From: Chrysoporthe austroafricana
Lineage: Eukaryota; Ascomycota; Sordariomycetes; Diaporthales; Cryphonectriaceae
Assembly: GCA_001051155.2 (NCBI GenBank)
Contig: JYIP02000004.1
Coordinates: 4,334,383 to 4,398,382 of the forward strand
Direction: 5' to 3'
DNA length: 64,000 bases
Below, in pieces: positions 10,319 to 20,889 of this stretch. The notes beneath the pieces are model-generated. The model had not been told where the DNA came from, did not search any database, and saw only the letters and a program-made list of their open reading frames with translations. Position numbers and translations under genes: made by a program. Each line of letters begins with the position of its first letter. The first letter of the stretch is position 1.

Positions 10319-12233
10319 ATGTCGTCCCGTGACCCGGATATCATTGCGTATATCTATTCGCACCGGGGTAACCGCCATGCCACAGACATGATCATAGACA
10401 ACCTGAATCCTACCGACCGGCCCTCCCCGCGCGAAGAGTCATACCAACGGGCCAGCCGTGAGTCCACTGCAGTCACAGAAGATTTGTCCGAGCAACAACA
10501 GCTGCGGTTGGAGCTGAGATTCAGCAACGGTCCGAGAACCAGGGCAGGCTTCATTTTCGGCGCGGCCAAAGACTGCGACATTAGGCTGAACAAAAAACAA
10601 ATCAGCAATCACCACTTCGCCATCACCTTCGACGAGGATGATCGCCTTATTGTGCGTGACCTCAATTCTACGAATGGCACGGCCGTCGAATATGATGGCT
10701 GTGCCGGAACGAAGAGGACCGGATTTCAGTGGATCATAGGCGGGGCCGTTGAAGTTCACAACAGGACAATCACCGTCAAGCCTCGCAGAGACATGTCCAT
10801 GCTCATCCATGTGAACCCGTTCCAACTTGGTTCCAGTCATTCCGAGAGGGTAGCGCGTTTTCTCAAGGGTACGCTACATCCAGACGAGCTCTTTGCTGGC
10901 ATGGAGCTCTACCATAAGCCCACGGCGGCTGCTAGTACATCGCATACACCTGTTGGTAGCACTGAGTGGATCTTGCTAAAGCTGGGAGAGCTTAGCTCTG
11001 GAGGTTTCGGTAGAATTGTACGAATGTGGGATGTCTCCAAAGATCGATACTACGTCCGCAAGACGCCTTTGCGGAAATTAGGAAAAGGGCCGAAGTACGA
11101 GGAAGAGCGGAGGGCCTGGATACGAGAGATTGGTCTCATGCAGCGTCTCCACCATGTAAGCATACCTCAGGACTGTGAACGACACTTGGCGCTGACCATC
11201 ACAGGACCATATCATACACTTGCAGAATTTCCGATATGATCCGGTACCAGCCTTGTATATGGACTACTTCGAACTGGGCAACCTTCGCGACCAAGACCCT
11301 CCTCTGTCTCGCAACGAGTCGTGCCAGGTACTTCAACAGTGTCTCAGGGCCCTGGAGTACGTGCACGGTGAGAACATCACACATCGTGACATCTCACCGG
11401 GAAACATTCTTTTCAAGATGCGCAAGCCAGAGGCATTAGGGAAAGAGACCATTCATGTGTTGCTCACTGACTTCGGTCTTTCAAAGGAGGGTAGCTTCCT
11501 CAAGACTCGGTGTGGCACACCTACGTACTTCGCCTCAGAGGTATTCGACCTCTGCAGGGTGAGCTCTTCGAAGAATATATCGGCAAACGCCTCCGCGTCT
11601 TCGACAAGCGAATCAACCTCACGACATTCCAGCAAGCACAAGGCCTTGACTCAGGCTCGATCTCGGGAGTCAACGTACACCAATGCCGTCGACATCTGGA
11701 GTTTGGGCGTTGTCATCTTGGAGATAGCATTTGGGCTGCCTCCGGATGAGGGCACATGGTACGAGGATGTCGTTCTGGAAGCAAGAAGCTATAACAGCTA
11801 TCTGGGTCGGATTTTACAACAAATGCTTATCTTAGACCCTGAACAACGAATTCCGGCCTCGGGATGCTCGCATTTCGCAAAATATGCGTGTGATGACTTG
11901 GGCCCGGTTCAAACTCCCCCACGCGCCCAGCGCGCCCGAGCGCCGTCTCGAAGCGTCGGCTCACAAGGGTACTACGCGCCTGTAAGTTAACTGACCGCAA
12001 TTGACAATCCGTGCACGAGGCTTATTGTGGATTTCTAGGGCCAGGAGACCCCTCGTCAAGTCTTGACGCATCCATCTGGAGGCGAGCAGAGAGCCGAAGA
12101 TTGGCTTCCATCCATATCTTCGGCCGATGACCCTCTTTTCGTCGGTGGGGGAACAGGGTACGCTCTACCGCCGCCCAGTTCTTCGCGACCATGTGGTGGA
12201 CGAGACTGGGATATGGGACGAGAGTGGTTATGA
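10319..12233 (+). CDS. FHA domain-protein kinase fusion
   Basis: Predicted 602-residue Ser/Thr kinase with an N-terminal phosphothreonine-binding FHA domain. Exons are 10319-11155, 11205-11981 and 12039-12233; introns are 49 nt (GTAAGC, branch GCTGAC, acceptor ACAG) and 57 nt (GTAAGT, acceptor CTAG), both in phase. FHA signatures: FGAAKDCDIRL, ISNHHFAITFD, VRDLNSTNGT. Kinase signatures: glycine loop LSSGGFGRIV, candidate Lys in YYVRK, HRDISPGNILF, DFG in LLTDFGLSK, activation segment RCGTPTYFASEVF. The catalytic loop has Ser where most kinases have Lys (HRDLK), a form also seen in fungus-specific FunK1-like kinases, whereas FHA-kinase order recalls Chk2/Rad53/Dun1. A low-complexity Ser/Ala linker follows the activation segment and the tail is Pro-rich. 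The substrate is unknown. Confidence 0.88.
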
Positions 12234-12887
12234 GCCCCGAGTAACAGGTCGACACAAGTTGCCATTTTGTTGGAGGAAGATTGCTCTAAACACTAGATCT
12301 TTGCCCGGGAGTTCCATTACTTCAGAGATTGTTATAATCAGCCAGTGTACAGACGTACTGAAGCTACATCCGCAGGAATTGCCATGATGTAAACCTTCAG
12401 GGCTGTTTGTGATCGCTGTAGGCTACAAATATCCTGCAACTCACACTTGTCTGCAAGATCTTGCATCCTAAACAAGACCTGGAAGTATTGCGATTTACTG
12501 ATTTGATCTCGAATGGAAACATCCTTGCTGCCAACCCCGGTCAACAGGTCGGCGTGGCAGTCTTAGCCAACAATCTACCCTCAATGATAGAACACCACGA
12601 GGCACGCGGAGTCGCAAAATGAAAGTTTGTGAAAATCTGACAAAATTACCGAACAAGGCTTCATCCTGTTTCCAAAACTCTATCATGTTATGAACCAACG
12701 AACGATTCAGGTCACAGGAACAGGCCGGATCAGTGGATCCGAGAACAGCGCAGCACGGATCCAACATCCGAAGCAAGGAAGCCTTCTTATGTAAGAATGC
12801 CAAGCATTCAGAATTACATAATCAAGGGTTAGGGTCGCCTATGTAGCCTAGCAACATAGGCAGGATAGGCAGGACTGAAGAGCGGGA
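12234..12887. other. Intergenic
   Basis: No recognisable gene. Frames here are short and lack codon structure. Confidence 0.5.
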
Positions 12888-12895
12888 TATATAAG
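12888..12895 (+). promoter_or_regulatory. TATA box of orphan gene
   Basis: TATATAAG lies about 340 nt before the ATG at 13229, implying a long 5' leader. Confidence 0.4.
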
Positions 12896-13228
12896 ATTGG
12901 ACGTCTCCTTACCCTCAGATAGATTTCATAGTCGCTTTTCAGTCATCAATCTAAGTATCAGTTTCCTTATAACTGGTATCCAACACGGATAGTGAACATC
13001 ACTTGCGTTTCCAACCACCTCATCAGCTGTATTTCCGTATACGGTAGATTGTACTTAACACCGCCCTTGCCTAGCATAAACCCTTGACGTACCAGGTATT
13101 TGTGCTACTTGGGTGTTCATTACATATCATAATATCCCTACCAGAGTTGCCTGGATATTGCACTCAAGGATGCCTCAGCGGCTCGCTCCCTCCCGTCTAT
13201 CTTTTCCAGTGGCTCCAGAGCTCACAAG

Positions 13229-14317
13229 ATGCCCGAGACTGCAGAGATCTCCGTCACAGATGAGCTCCTCGAAATCTTCGCAGACGTTATCCGCAGATGC
13301 CTGCTTGAGAAATGGACGCGTGTCAAACTTCCCTACGGTCTAGCGGCGGCGTACCAACGTACTAAGGATTCCCCGCATGGCTCGATCGAGCACATCTTCC
13401 TCTCCGAGAGTTTCACCTGCTGGGTGGCCTATTTCCTCACGCAGCCACGCAAAGGGCACTTCAAGGGACAGACAGAACAGAATCGAGCCATTCAAGGTCT
13501 TGGACGGTTGCCTTTAGCGGCACAGAAACGAGTAGCCCAAAAGGTTGCCAAAGTTACACCGCATAGTACAGCAAGCCAAACCATTAAGATGTTCGAACAG
13601 AAACTGCAACGGCGACGGAGCCGGGCCGATAGACCGAAGGGGAAAACAGCAGCAACGCCGATTTCCATTGGAACCACATCCGCCGACCCGTCGCGAACTG
13701 CTTCTGACCAGACCTACCACACCATGGTTCAAGTACGATCCAATGCCTGCCCCAAAGCTACAAGGGATGTCTTTCCCGCATACCTAAGCAGCGCTATACA
13801 AAGGGTTCACTGCGACACAGGCTGGGCGACAGCCGTTGAGATATTATTTCCTGTGTGGCCCGGGGACCAGAGAATCATCTGCGCCATGCAAATCCAAGTC
13901 CTGGGTCACAAGGTCGAGCACCTCGCTATGGAGCTGTTCGGTGCATGCCTAGAGACGTCGGACCATTTACGCTACCTCTTGTTAGCCAATGGGATGATAG
14001 TGGTGCCTGAACTAGAAATCACCTTGCGCGGCTGCGAGATCGATATCATGGCGAGGGTCCTCGGTCAGGAAGTCGCGACAGCTGCCATGGCCAGTGATTA
14101 TTTCAAAGAAGTAAAAACCGGGAGTCTCCGCACGCAGTGTGTCTCGATGAGAGTCACGCACAAGCCTAATGACATGGCAATCATTGCAGTCAATCTCGGA
14201 TTGAAAGAAGGGCTCAACTTGGATGCCAGACTCCGCCTCTCAACCAACGAGGTTGGCATGCAGGGAGCCAACAGCTACGCATTCTCGGACACTTTTCCAC
14301 CAACGCCAGCGAAGTAA
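13229..14317 (+). CDS. Orphan hypothetical protein (362 aa)
   Basis: Single-exon frame starting at ATG 13229 (context CACAAGATGC). I do not recognise the family. An N-terminal helical segment (VTDELLEIFADVIRRCLLE) is followed by a basic, Ala/Gln-rich middle (AAQKRVAQKVAKV, KLQRRRSRADRPKGK) that could bind nucleic acid or act as a nuclear localisation signal, then a more globular C-terminal half (VEILFPVWPGDQRIICAMQI; EHLAMELFGACLETSDHL; ELEITLRGCEIDIMARVL). There is no signal peptide or membrane segment. It lies 1 kb downstream of the FHA-kinase gene on the same strand; a functional link is speculation. The length and even codon use argue that it is real. Confidence 0.6.
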   Translation: MPETAEISVTDELLEIFADVIRRCLLEKWTRVKLPYGLAAAYQRTKDSPHGSIEHIFLSESFTCWVAYFLTQPRKGHFKGQTEQNRAIQGLGRLPLAAQKRVAQKVAKVTPHSTASQTIKMFEQKLQRRRSRADRPKGKTAATPISIGTTSADPSRTASDQTYHTMVQVRSNACPKATRDVFPAYLSSAIQRVHCDTGWATAVEILFPVWPGDQRIICAMQIQVLGHKVEHLAMELFGACLETSDHLRYLLLANGMIVVPELEITLRGCEIDIMARVLGQEVATAAMASDYFKEVKTGSLRTQCVSMRVTHKPNDMAIIAVNLGLKEGLNLDARLRLSTNEVGMQGANSYAFSDTFPPTPAK

Positions 14318-14975
14318 ATCTCAATGCTCACAGGAACAGTGGCCTGACCGTCCCGGCCTAGTCTCTTCACCAGCTTTAGCTTATCCTCACTGTCTCGGCT
14401 GTATACAGTGCCATAGCAACTGCGCCAAGACACATTCTGCCCATTTCCAACGATCCATACCGGTGTTTCCGAGGCGTTCTGAAAAGCCGTAAAGTCCTCT
14501 AGCGGCTCTTCGCTGAATTCCGGCTGCAGTGCGTAGTGAGAAAATATTCTTCCAAAAGTGATCGAGAGTGGGGTTGGGATCAGTCTGACTCACGGTCGAG
14601 ATGCTACCTTCATGCGTCATCAGGATCTAGACAAGAAGCCTGATGGTGTCAGGGCTGCGCAAAGAAAAAAGGGAGGGAGGCTGCGTCCGAATCAATGATG
14701 GTTCTCTCATCCAGACGCGGTGGATTGAATGCTTGGGTTGAGGTATCTTGTTGAGAATTTGCTACTTCAGTAGGTGGGGTGGGGATTAACCTGGTTTTAG
14801 CTCTGGGACTGCCACGCCGCACTGATACCGGCATCCCTGCCTAATACAGACACCTTTAATTGGTCAGATCGTCCAACATCTTCTATTGGCTCGCATTACT
14901 TCATGAGGTTGGTGATTAGTAGCCTTCTATTACCACCCAAGGTCATAGTAATTGCACTTGTGTCCCTGTCTTATT

Positions 14976-14999
14976 CGCTCGACGCAGCGTCAACGAGCG
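14976..14999. repeat. Palindrome with GACGC/GCGTC stem
   Basis: CGCTCGACGC and GCGTC-AAC-GAGCG form a 10-bp stem with a 3-nt bulge and one-base loop. It is preceded by TTATT. Confidence 0.6.
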
Positions 15000-15312
15000 T
15001 GTAATCCAGACATCCACATGGAAGAGTTCCAGATCGAATCTTCGGTCCCAGAAGCGCGGATCGGAGAGCAGGCCAGGCATTTTCGAAGGCGTAATATAGC
15101 AAGAGGTGCTGGGGATAGTCCCAGACATGCCAGACATTTTCGTCCTTCTTATATGATCAATCAGATATCCGCTATCGACTGGAGGCCTCGTTATGCAGAG
15201 CAATCCTCAAATGCTGTAGCGCTGCCTATGTGCAAGGGCTATCTATCGAGGCAATAAGAACGCCTTTATCCCATTCGCTCGAGATCCTCTAGTTTGATTT
15301 GCCTACACCATA

Positions 15313-15338
15313 TTATTCGCTGGAGACGCAAAGCGTCC
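15313..15338. repeat. Second GACGC/GCGTC hairpin
   Basis: TTATTCGCT is followed by GACGC-AAA-GCGTC, resembling the 14971-14999 palindrome (TTATTCGCT then GACGC-A-GCGTC). Confidence 0.5.
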
Positions 15339-15667
15339 ATTCCGGAGTCGTAGCGAAGACTAACGGCGAGAACGTACTATATGCTCATTGGCCACTTGAT
15401 CGATCGTGATGAATTAAGGTTTGAGATCATCTATTCATAGAGGCTCTTGCTAGCCTAATACACAGCCTGAACTGAGAGTCTTGTAACTTGTACATATATG
15501 GTATAAGGCTGGGACACAGAGGTTCCCTTTAGACGGATTTCTGGGTCCCGTTTCTCGTGCTGGTACGGTGGTCCGTTTCCTAGACCCTCGTTTCTGTTTT
15601 CGAGAATGCCTCTCACGATCATGCATGATTATGGCAATAAGAGACACAACAAATCGTGAATAGAGGC

Positions 15668-15704
15668 ATTGGGAGTGGTCCCGAGTTCGATTCCCAGTAT
15701 GTCC
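15668..15704 (+). repeat. tRNA-like T-arm / B-box repeat, copy 1
   Basis: The segment contains GAGTTCGATTCCC, a match to the RNA polymerase III B box (GWTCRANNC) as in tRNA T-arms, but no complete cloverleaf was found. A diverged second copy lies at 18829-18865. Together they suggest a tRNA-derived SINE-like repeat, not a functional tRNA gene. Confidence 0.5.
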
Positions 15705-16362
15705 AAAGTTTGAGTTTTGACTCTTCAGTTACTTTTTTTCTAAGTTTCGGTTTACTACCTCCGGTATACGTTTCCCATTTCTAATTTAACGTATTTAATT
15801 TTGCTAACTCCTTTTCCTGCTCCGGTTGGTGATGCTTGAGTGAATTTTGACCATCTCTGCGGCCCCTAAACGCTACTTAGCGATCGATAGAGAGGTTTTC
15901 GGGGCGGAATCGTCTCTTGGGCACTTGGAGTCTTCTGCATATAGCCTGAAACGCCGTCATCTCAGCTCTGAATGTTGTGCTCCTACACCTGACTATCCTT
16001 GCATAAAGCCCTACTGGTCAAGATTGGGCACCACCATCCGGCTCGTATTACTGCAGAGGGTGGGCCAGTGCCTGTCTTGCAATAATGCAACCCACAAAGG
16101 CTGCACAACATGGTAAGATTGAGTGACTGCGTCGAAGATCCGCCCCTAATTCACAGCCCTTCGTTCTATTTTCGTTATGCTGCGCTATACCATTGCTGTT
16201 AGGTTACTCTGGTGCAGTGCACTGTGCGTCGTTGAGGCTCATAAACTTGTTCACTGATACTTCGATACGCATATATAGAGGATTTGCGGAGACTCCATCA
16301 CTCCCAAGGCTCATTCATGGCCTGAATACTGGATATCCTAACAATTTTGTATACCTCCATCT

Positions 16363-18651
16363 ATGTGCAGCATGAAAATGCAGCCCAGCAACACTCAACC
16401 TCCTACATTACTAGGGATATCGTCCTCCGGTCCTGATGGTCGATCCGGTCAGACTGGCCAGAATGTCGGTTCCGAAGCTGTAACCTGCCAAGACAAAAGC
16501 TCGGTTGTCAGCGGAAGCGCCAGCTTAGGCATTGTCAAGCCCACCTACTCTCCTCCACCCAGAAAGCCCTCATATAGGAAATGGTTGCCCGAGGTTGGCT
16601 CACTCCTAGGCAGCATTTGCTGCCTGATTGGTGCGCCCTAGGACTATGGGGGTTGTGCCCGAGGTACTAACGGTAGCTTCATAGTCATCGTCGTCGTTCT
16701 GGATGTTTTCGACAGAAGCGAGCTGCCCTCGTTGCCCCTGGACGTCACTCTCAACACTTTCCTCGGCTTCTTCTCCTATCTCGCACAACTCGCTTATATG
16801 TACCCGGTTGCTCAATGCATAGCCCAGTCGAAGTGGACCTGGTTTCAGCGACCCCGAGTGTTGGAAGATTTCCAGATATTTGAGGAAAGTAGCCAAGGAC
16901 CACTTGGTGGTCTGAAATTGCTGCGGAGGGCTCATGTCAGGTCAGCACATCCGCATCTCTAGTTTGTCCTGAACCCCCCTTGTACCCTTTGTGGCCCCGG
17001 ACCTTTCTGATTCCTCGAGGATCGAACCCAGCTGACTTCACCTAGGACTTTCGCCACTCTTGGGGCGTTCATTATGATTGCCAATGTTGTAACGGGCCCA
17101 CTGACCCAACAGATGCTTTTCTACCCATCCCATCTTGCACCGTCTACTGATGGGAATGCGACGGTTGATGCTGTCGGTGTTTTTGCGTACGATTCACAGA
17201 ATGACAACATGGATGTCGAGGGCTTCCTTTTGAATTTGGCTATACTGAACGGCTTCTCAACAGATGACACAGTGACACGCCCTGTCGCACCTACATGTTC
17301 AAGTGGTAACTGTACCTTCCCGCAGTTCCAGTCTCTCGGCCTATGCTCCCAGACTGCGAACATTACATCTTCTGTTATAGTACAACCGGTACCGAACCCT
17401 TCCACTCATAATCTCACCCTTGGTGGCGCGGAGCTTGCAATTACTGGTGCCACTGCGCAGAATATTTCTCTGCCCGATGAGCTTGGTGCCAATTGCAACA
17501 TGGTCACCCAGGGTGCTCATAGCCTATTTACTTGCGCCTTCTACCCAGATCAGTCGTTAGCGTTCAAGGGTGATGAGAGATTGATGCAAAGTCGCTTCCT
17601 CTCTATGGCTATCGTCTTCTCGCAGCCAAGTTTGAGTGCCAGCGCAACCATTCTAACCAATGAAACCTGGGCGAGTACGAAACACTACGCAATGGGGGCG
17701 GTCTTCTACCCATGTGTGAATACTTTCGAAGTGAGTGTCGAGAAGGGGATACCTATTACAACTGTCACACAATCACCTCCCGAGATGGCAGATTTATCTT
17801 TCGAAGGCTTCAATGCGACATGCGCTATCACGGGCCTGGACATCCTCAATTGCACGAGACCCTCGCTCAATGAAACGAACCTTACGTCGTCGGACCAGGT
17901 CGTGTATCTGAAGACCCCCGACTGTCTCGGCTGCTCTGCCACTTCCGAATCTTTTGGCTTTCAATACAACGCTGATATTCAATTCATCGAGCAGCTATAT
18001 GAAATTATGCAAGCCGTTATGGCCACGGTTGAGCTTGGAGGCGAAAACGTAACTGTCTACTTCAACCAGGATGTTGCTGCTGGGACAATCTGGGAGGCCC
18101 TCCTCGGAGAAAATGGAACTCTTAGGTCGAATCAACAGTTCTCCAATGTGGAGAGTATCTTTAAAAATGTCGCCACTGCCGTCACAAATATGTAAGTGCC
18201 TGCCTTTTGCCCTCCCCAACGCCGCATCTCCAGAGAAGTCGGTGCCGTGAGCCTCGAGCTCGAGAACATCGAGATCTTGTAGAGTCTGTGTGACGAATAA
18301 TTAACATTCTCCAGCATGCGGATGCCAACATCCGACCGCGGCAGCAAGAACGCATACCTCATCAACGGCACGGTGTTGGCCTACAACACCTTCGTCGAGG
18401 TACGCTGGGAATGGATCGCCCCCTTAGCCGTGGAGCAAGTACTGGCCTTTATTTTCGTCTTCGTCACGATCTTGCATACACAGAGACTATCTCTCGGCCT
18501 CTGGAAGGGCTCTGTTCTGGCCACACTCGTGGTGCTCGACGAAGAGGCGAGAGCCGCCTTGGGTGGCATATCTAATGATTGGGAGACCCTTGGGAAGAAA
18601 GCAGCTAGGGTCAAAGTTCGTATGAAAGGCGGAAAACTAGTCGCGCTGTAA
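16363..18651 (+). CDS. DUF3176-type membrane protein
   Basis: Predicted 668-residue fungal plasma-membrane protein of the DUF3176 family. Exons 16363-16630, 16685-16940, 17046-18191, 18315-18651; introns have branches TACTAAC, GCTGAC and others and all phases join. The N-terminus is Ser/Pro-rich and cytosolic (start at 16363 or 16372). Transmembrane segments follow: WLPEVGSLLGSICCLIVIVV, LDVTLNTFLGFFSYLAQLAY with the family signature FQRPRVLEDFQIFEESSQG, and GAFIMIANVVTG. A large outer domain follows with many N-glycosylation sequons and paired Cys (CSSGNCTFPQF; LKTPDCLGC). A last membrane span (IAPLAVEQVLAFIFVFVTIL) precedes a short charged tail. Function is not known for the family. A possible upstream exon cannot be excluded because an intron-like 3' end precedes the ATG. 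Confidence 0.88.
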
Positions 18652-20889
18652 AGTGTGATAGACGAGTGGAATTCAAAATTGGAGGTAGTGCTGATGAGGT
18701 TATTTCTTCCGTTTTCATCTTTTAGTTCTCATCTTTTTGTTATCTCATTGTGTTTTTTCGGTTGGCTTCTTACTTGGGAATTTTTTTTCTTTCATAATAG
18801 CATTAGAAAGAATTTGAATTGATATATGGGGAGTGGTCTTGGGTTTGATTTTTAGTGTGTCTATCTTTTTTTTGCTATTTTCTTTCCCTCCGTTTTTTAC
18901 CTTTTTTATAGGTTTGTTTCCTTGTTTCACTTTTGCTTTTAATCAGATATATATGTTTATAAGGGCTTTAGGTGCGGTGCGTACCACTGCACGTCTTTTG
19001 TGAAGAGCTGTGACGAGGCCAGATGCCCAGAGCCGGTAATATAATTAGCTGACGGCTCGGGAGATCAGTGCATATCGCGTCTGCCTGTCAACGAAGACGA
19101 ATCTTGTTTTGACAGTGTAGATAAACGTGCAGGGATCTCTTTCCGGGTTACGGATCTCTGGTTGCCGAACTACAGATATATGGTACCGCTCAGACGAGGG
19201 CTGCCGCACGAAACACAAGCTCGAGAGGAGTGTGCCCACAGCCTACAGATCTCACGCTTTCCAAGGCGTCCATCTGCAATACTCGTATTCTACGAATATA
19301 TATATATAGACGGCCTCAGCATTCCGCGTTAGTGAAACACACCCACAGCACTTCCCGCCGTCTGAACCCTCGTGCACCCAGCGCCGCAGCACCTGGGACG
19401 AATCACCCGACGACCCCTTCGTCCGATATTTCCTCAAGGGTGCCGAGTTCCTCTACGATGAGACAACATGCAGATTAGGCATATAAATATACATATACAC
19501 ACGCACCTCTTCTGCATGGTAGATCAGTCCTTCAATATCTCGAGGGCCGGCTGAGCCGGCACCGAGACGAGGTTGGGAAACAGGGTCCCGCTGATAGTGC
19601 GACGAACGTTAGGGGCGAATCCGGAGCCCCGCCCCCGGGGGTGGCGGTGTCGTTGTGTTCGCGCGGGCCGTCGATGGATAGCTAGCAGCTAGGATTTTCC
19701 GTCTCGAACACAAAGAACAGCATGGGGGCGTGGGCGCTGCTCTCCTGCGCGTCACGATGTAGCTGGACGCGTGTCCGCAGCCCGTGGGCGGCGGTGACGA
19801 GGATGCAAGAATGGACGACCTCCGCCATCATCTACGAGAGTGCCGGGAAGGTTTCCTCAGCGCACACTATCTAGAAGCATGTAGATTCACCACCATTGGA
19901 GAAGAGGGAGACCACGGGGGCAAGGCAGGTAGGTAGTCGTCATAAGCATTATAAAAACTCCTCGACCGCGAGCCAAACGGAATCTTTACATACAAGAAAA
20001 AAAAAAGTCTGTCTTGGTATGATCCATTGCCAGAACTGAAAAAACCAGCCGCTGAGATATGGGGGATACCCAGGAAATCCTTTCACGCTGAGTGCCGTCT
20101 CCCGTGCCCGATGTGTCAGTGTCCTGGCCGGTCCTCTGATGCTCATCCTCGCCCCGAAGTATTCCCACATTCCGGCAGGCGGTAGGTAGTAGGGTAAATC
20201 TGGGGCAGAAACAAGAGAAAGCGCCTCGTGTGGACAGATGCCCACCCAGATACACCTCTCTCGCCGCGGGAAATTCAAGGCAGGACGGTGCACTGCAGAG
20301 ACGAGGACGGCGGGCGAAGAGGACCACAGCGTGGTCCTGCATGCCTCCTTGGTACCATAGGGCAACGAAGAAGAAGAATGTAAAACCCAATCCGCCGATG
20401 ACGTCCGCCGGGACCAGACAGGAAAAAAATATCAAAACTCCATTGACAATGACAAAACCCAAGGAATTATTTTGAGGACCGCAAGGAGACATTAGGCTCG
20501 TGAATTTTACCCAATACCGTCAAGACTATGTATTGCCATTGCGCCTGTACCCATTTGTCTTTTTTTGTTGCAGGCCAAGCAATATTTTCTGATAAGGATT
20601 CTTTTTCCTTTTCCGTTGCGCTCATCGTATGGTCCGGTTGATGTAGCCAATATATATCCAAGAAGTCATCGGAGGTGTAGTGACGAGTGGACCCAAGGTT
20701 GAAACAAAGGGCGATGAGTCCAGCTGTCGATTAGAGTACAGTGGGATAGACCCAATAGAAATGGCTCAAGTTATTTGCTCATATCGTATCCCGTATGTCG
20801 CTCGGAGATGGCGGAAACATCCCCCCCGGAAACAAAATATCCAGGAAATCGTCCGCGGGTATAGGTACAGATGAAGGCCTTGAAAGCTG
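18652..20889. other. Intergenic region with T-rich tract
   Basis: No gene recognised. 18660-18960 is T-rich and contains the second tRNA-like repeat copy; 19300-19950 is GC-richer with only short, unstructured frames. The PUF3-type gene ends at 20890 on the opposite strand, so its 3' UTR lies here. Confidence 0.5.
18829..18865 (+). repeat. tRNA-like T-arm / B-box repeat, copy 2 (C-to-T mutated)
   Basis: Aligns without gaps over about 35 nt to 15668-15704 (shared GGGAGTGGTC at the start). The differences I count are all transitions, seven C-to-T and two A-to-G. It lies in a T-rich stretch. Confidence 0.5.

Larger units (their letters stand above)
14318..16362. other. 2-kb intergenic region
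   Basis: No gene recognised. It holds two related palindromes (14976-14999 and 15313-15338) and a tRNA-like repeat (15668-15704), listed separately. The ORFs here are short. Confidence 0.5.

Noticed and set aside
12828..12836. GGGTTAGGG telomere-like sequence
   Set aside because: A single occurrence only; no tandem telomeric array.
17015..17040. B-box-like GGGTTCGATCC on the minus strand
   Set aside because: It is inside an intron of the DUF3176 gene; no A box or folded tRNA could be built, so chance is more likely.
19949..20492. Two overlapping minus-strand frames (138 and 168 codons)
   Set aside because: No domain, mutually overlapping, and located in the 3' region of the PUF3-type gene.
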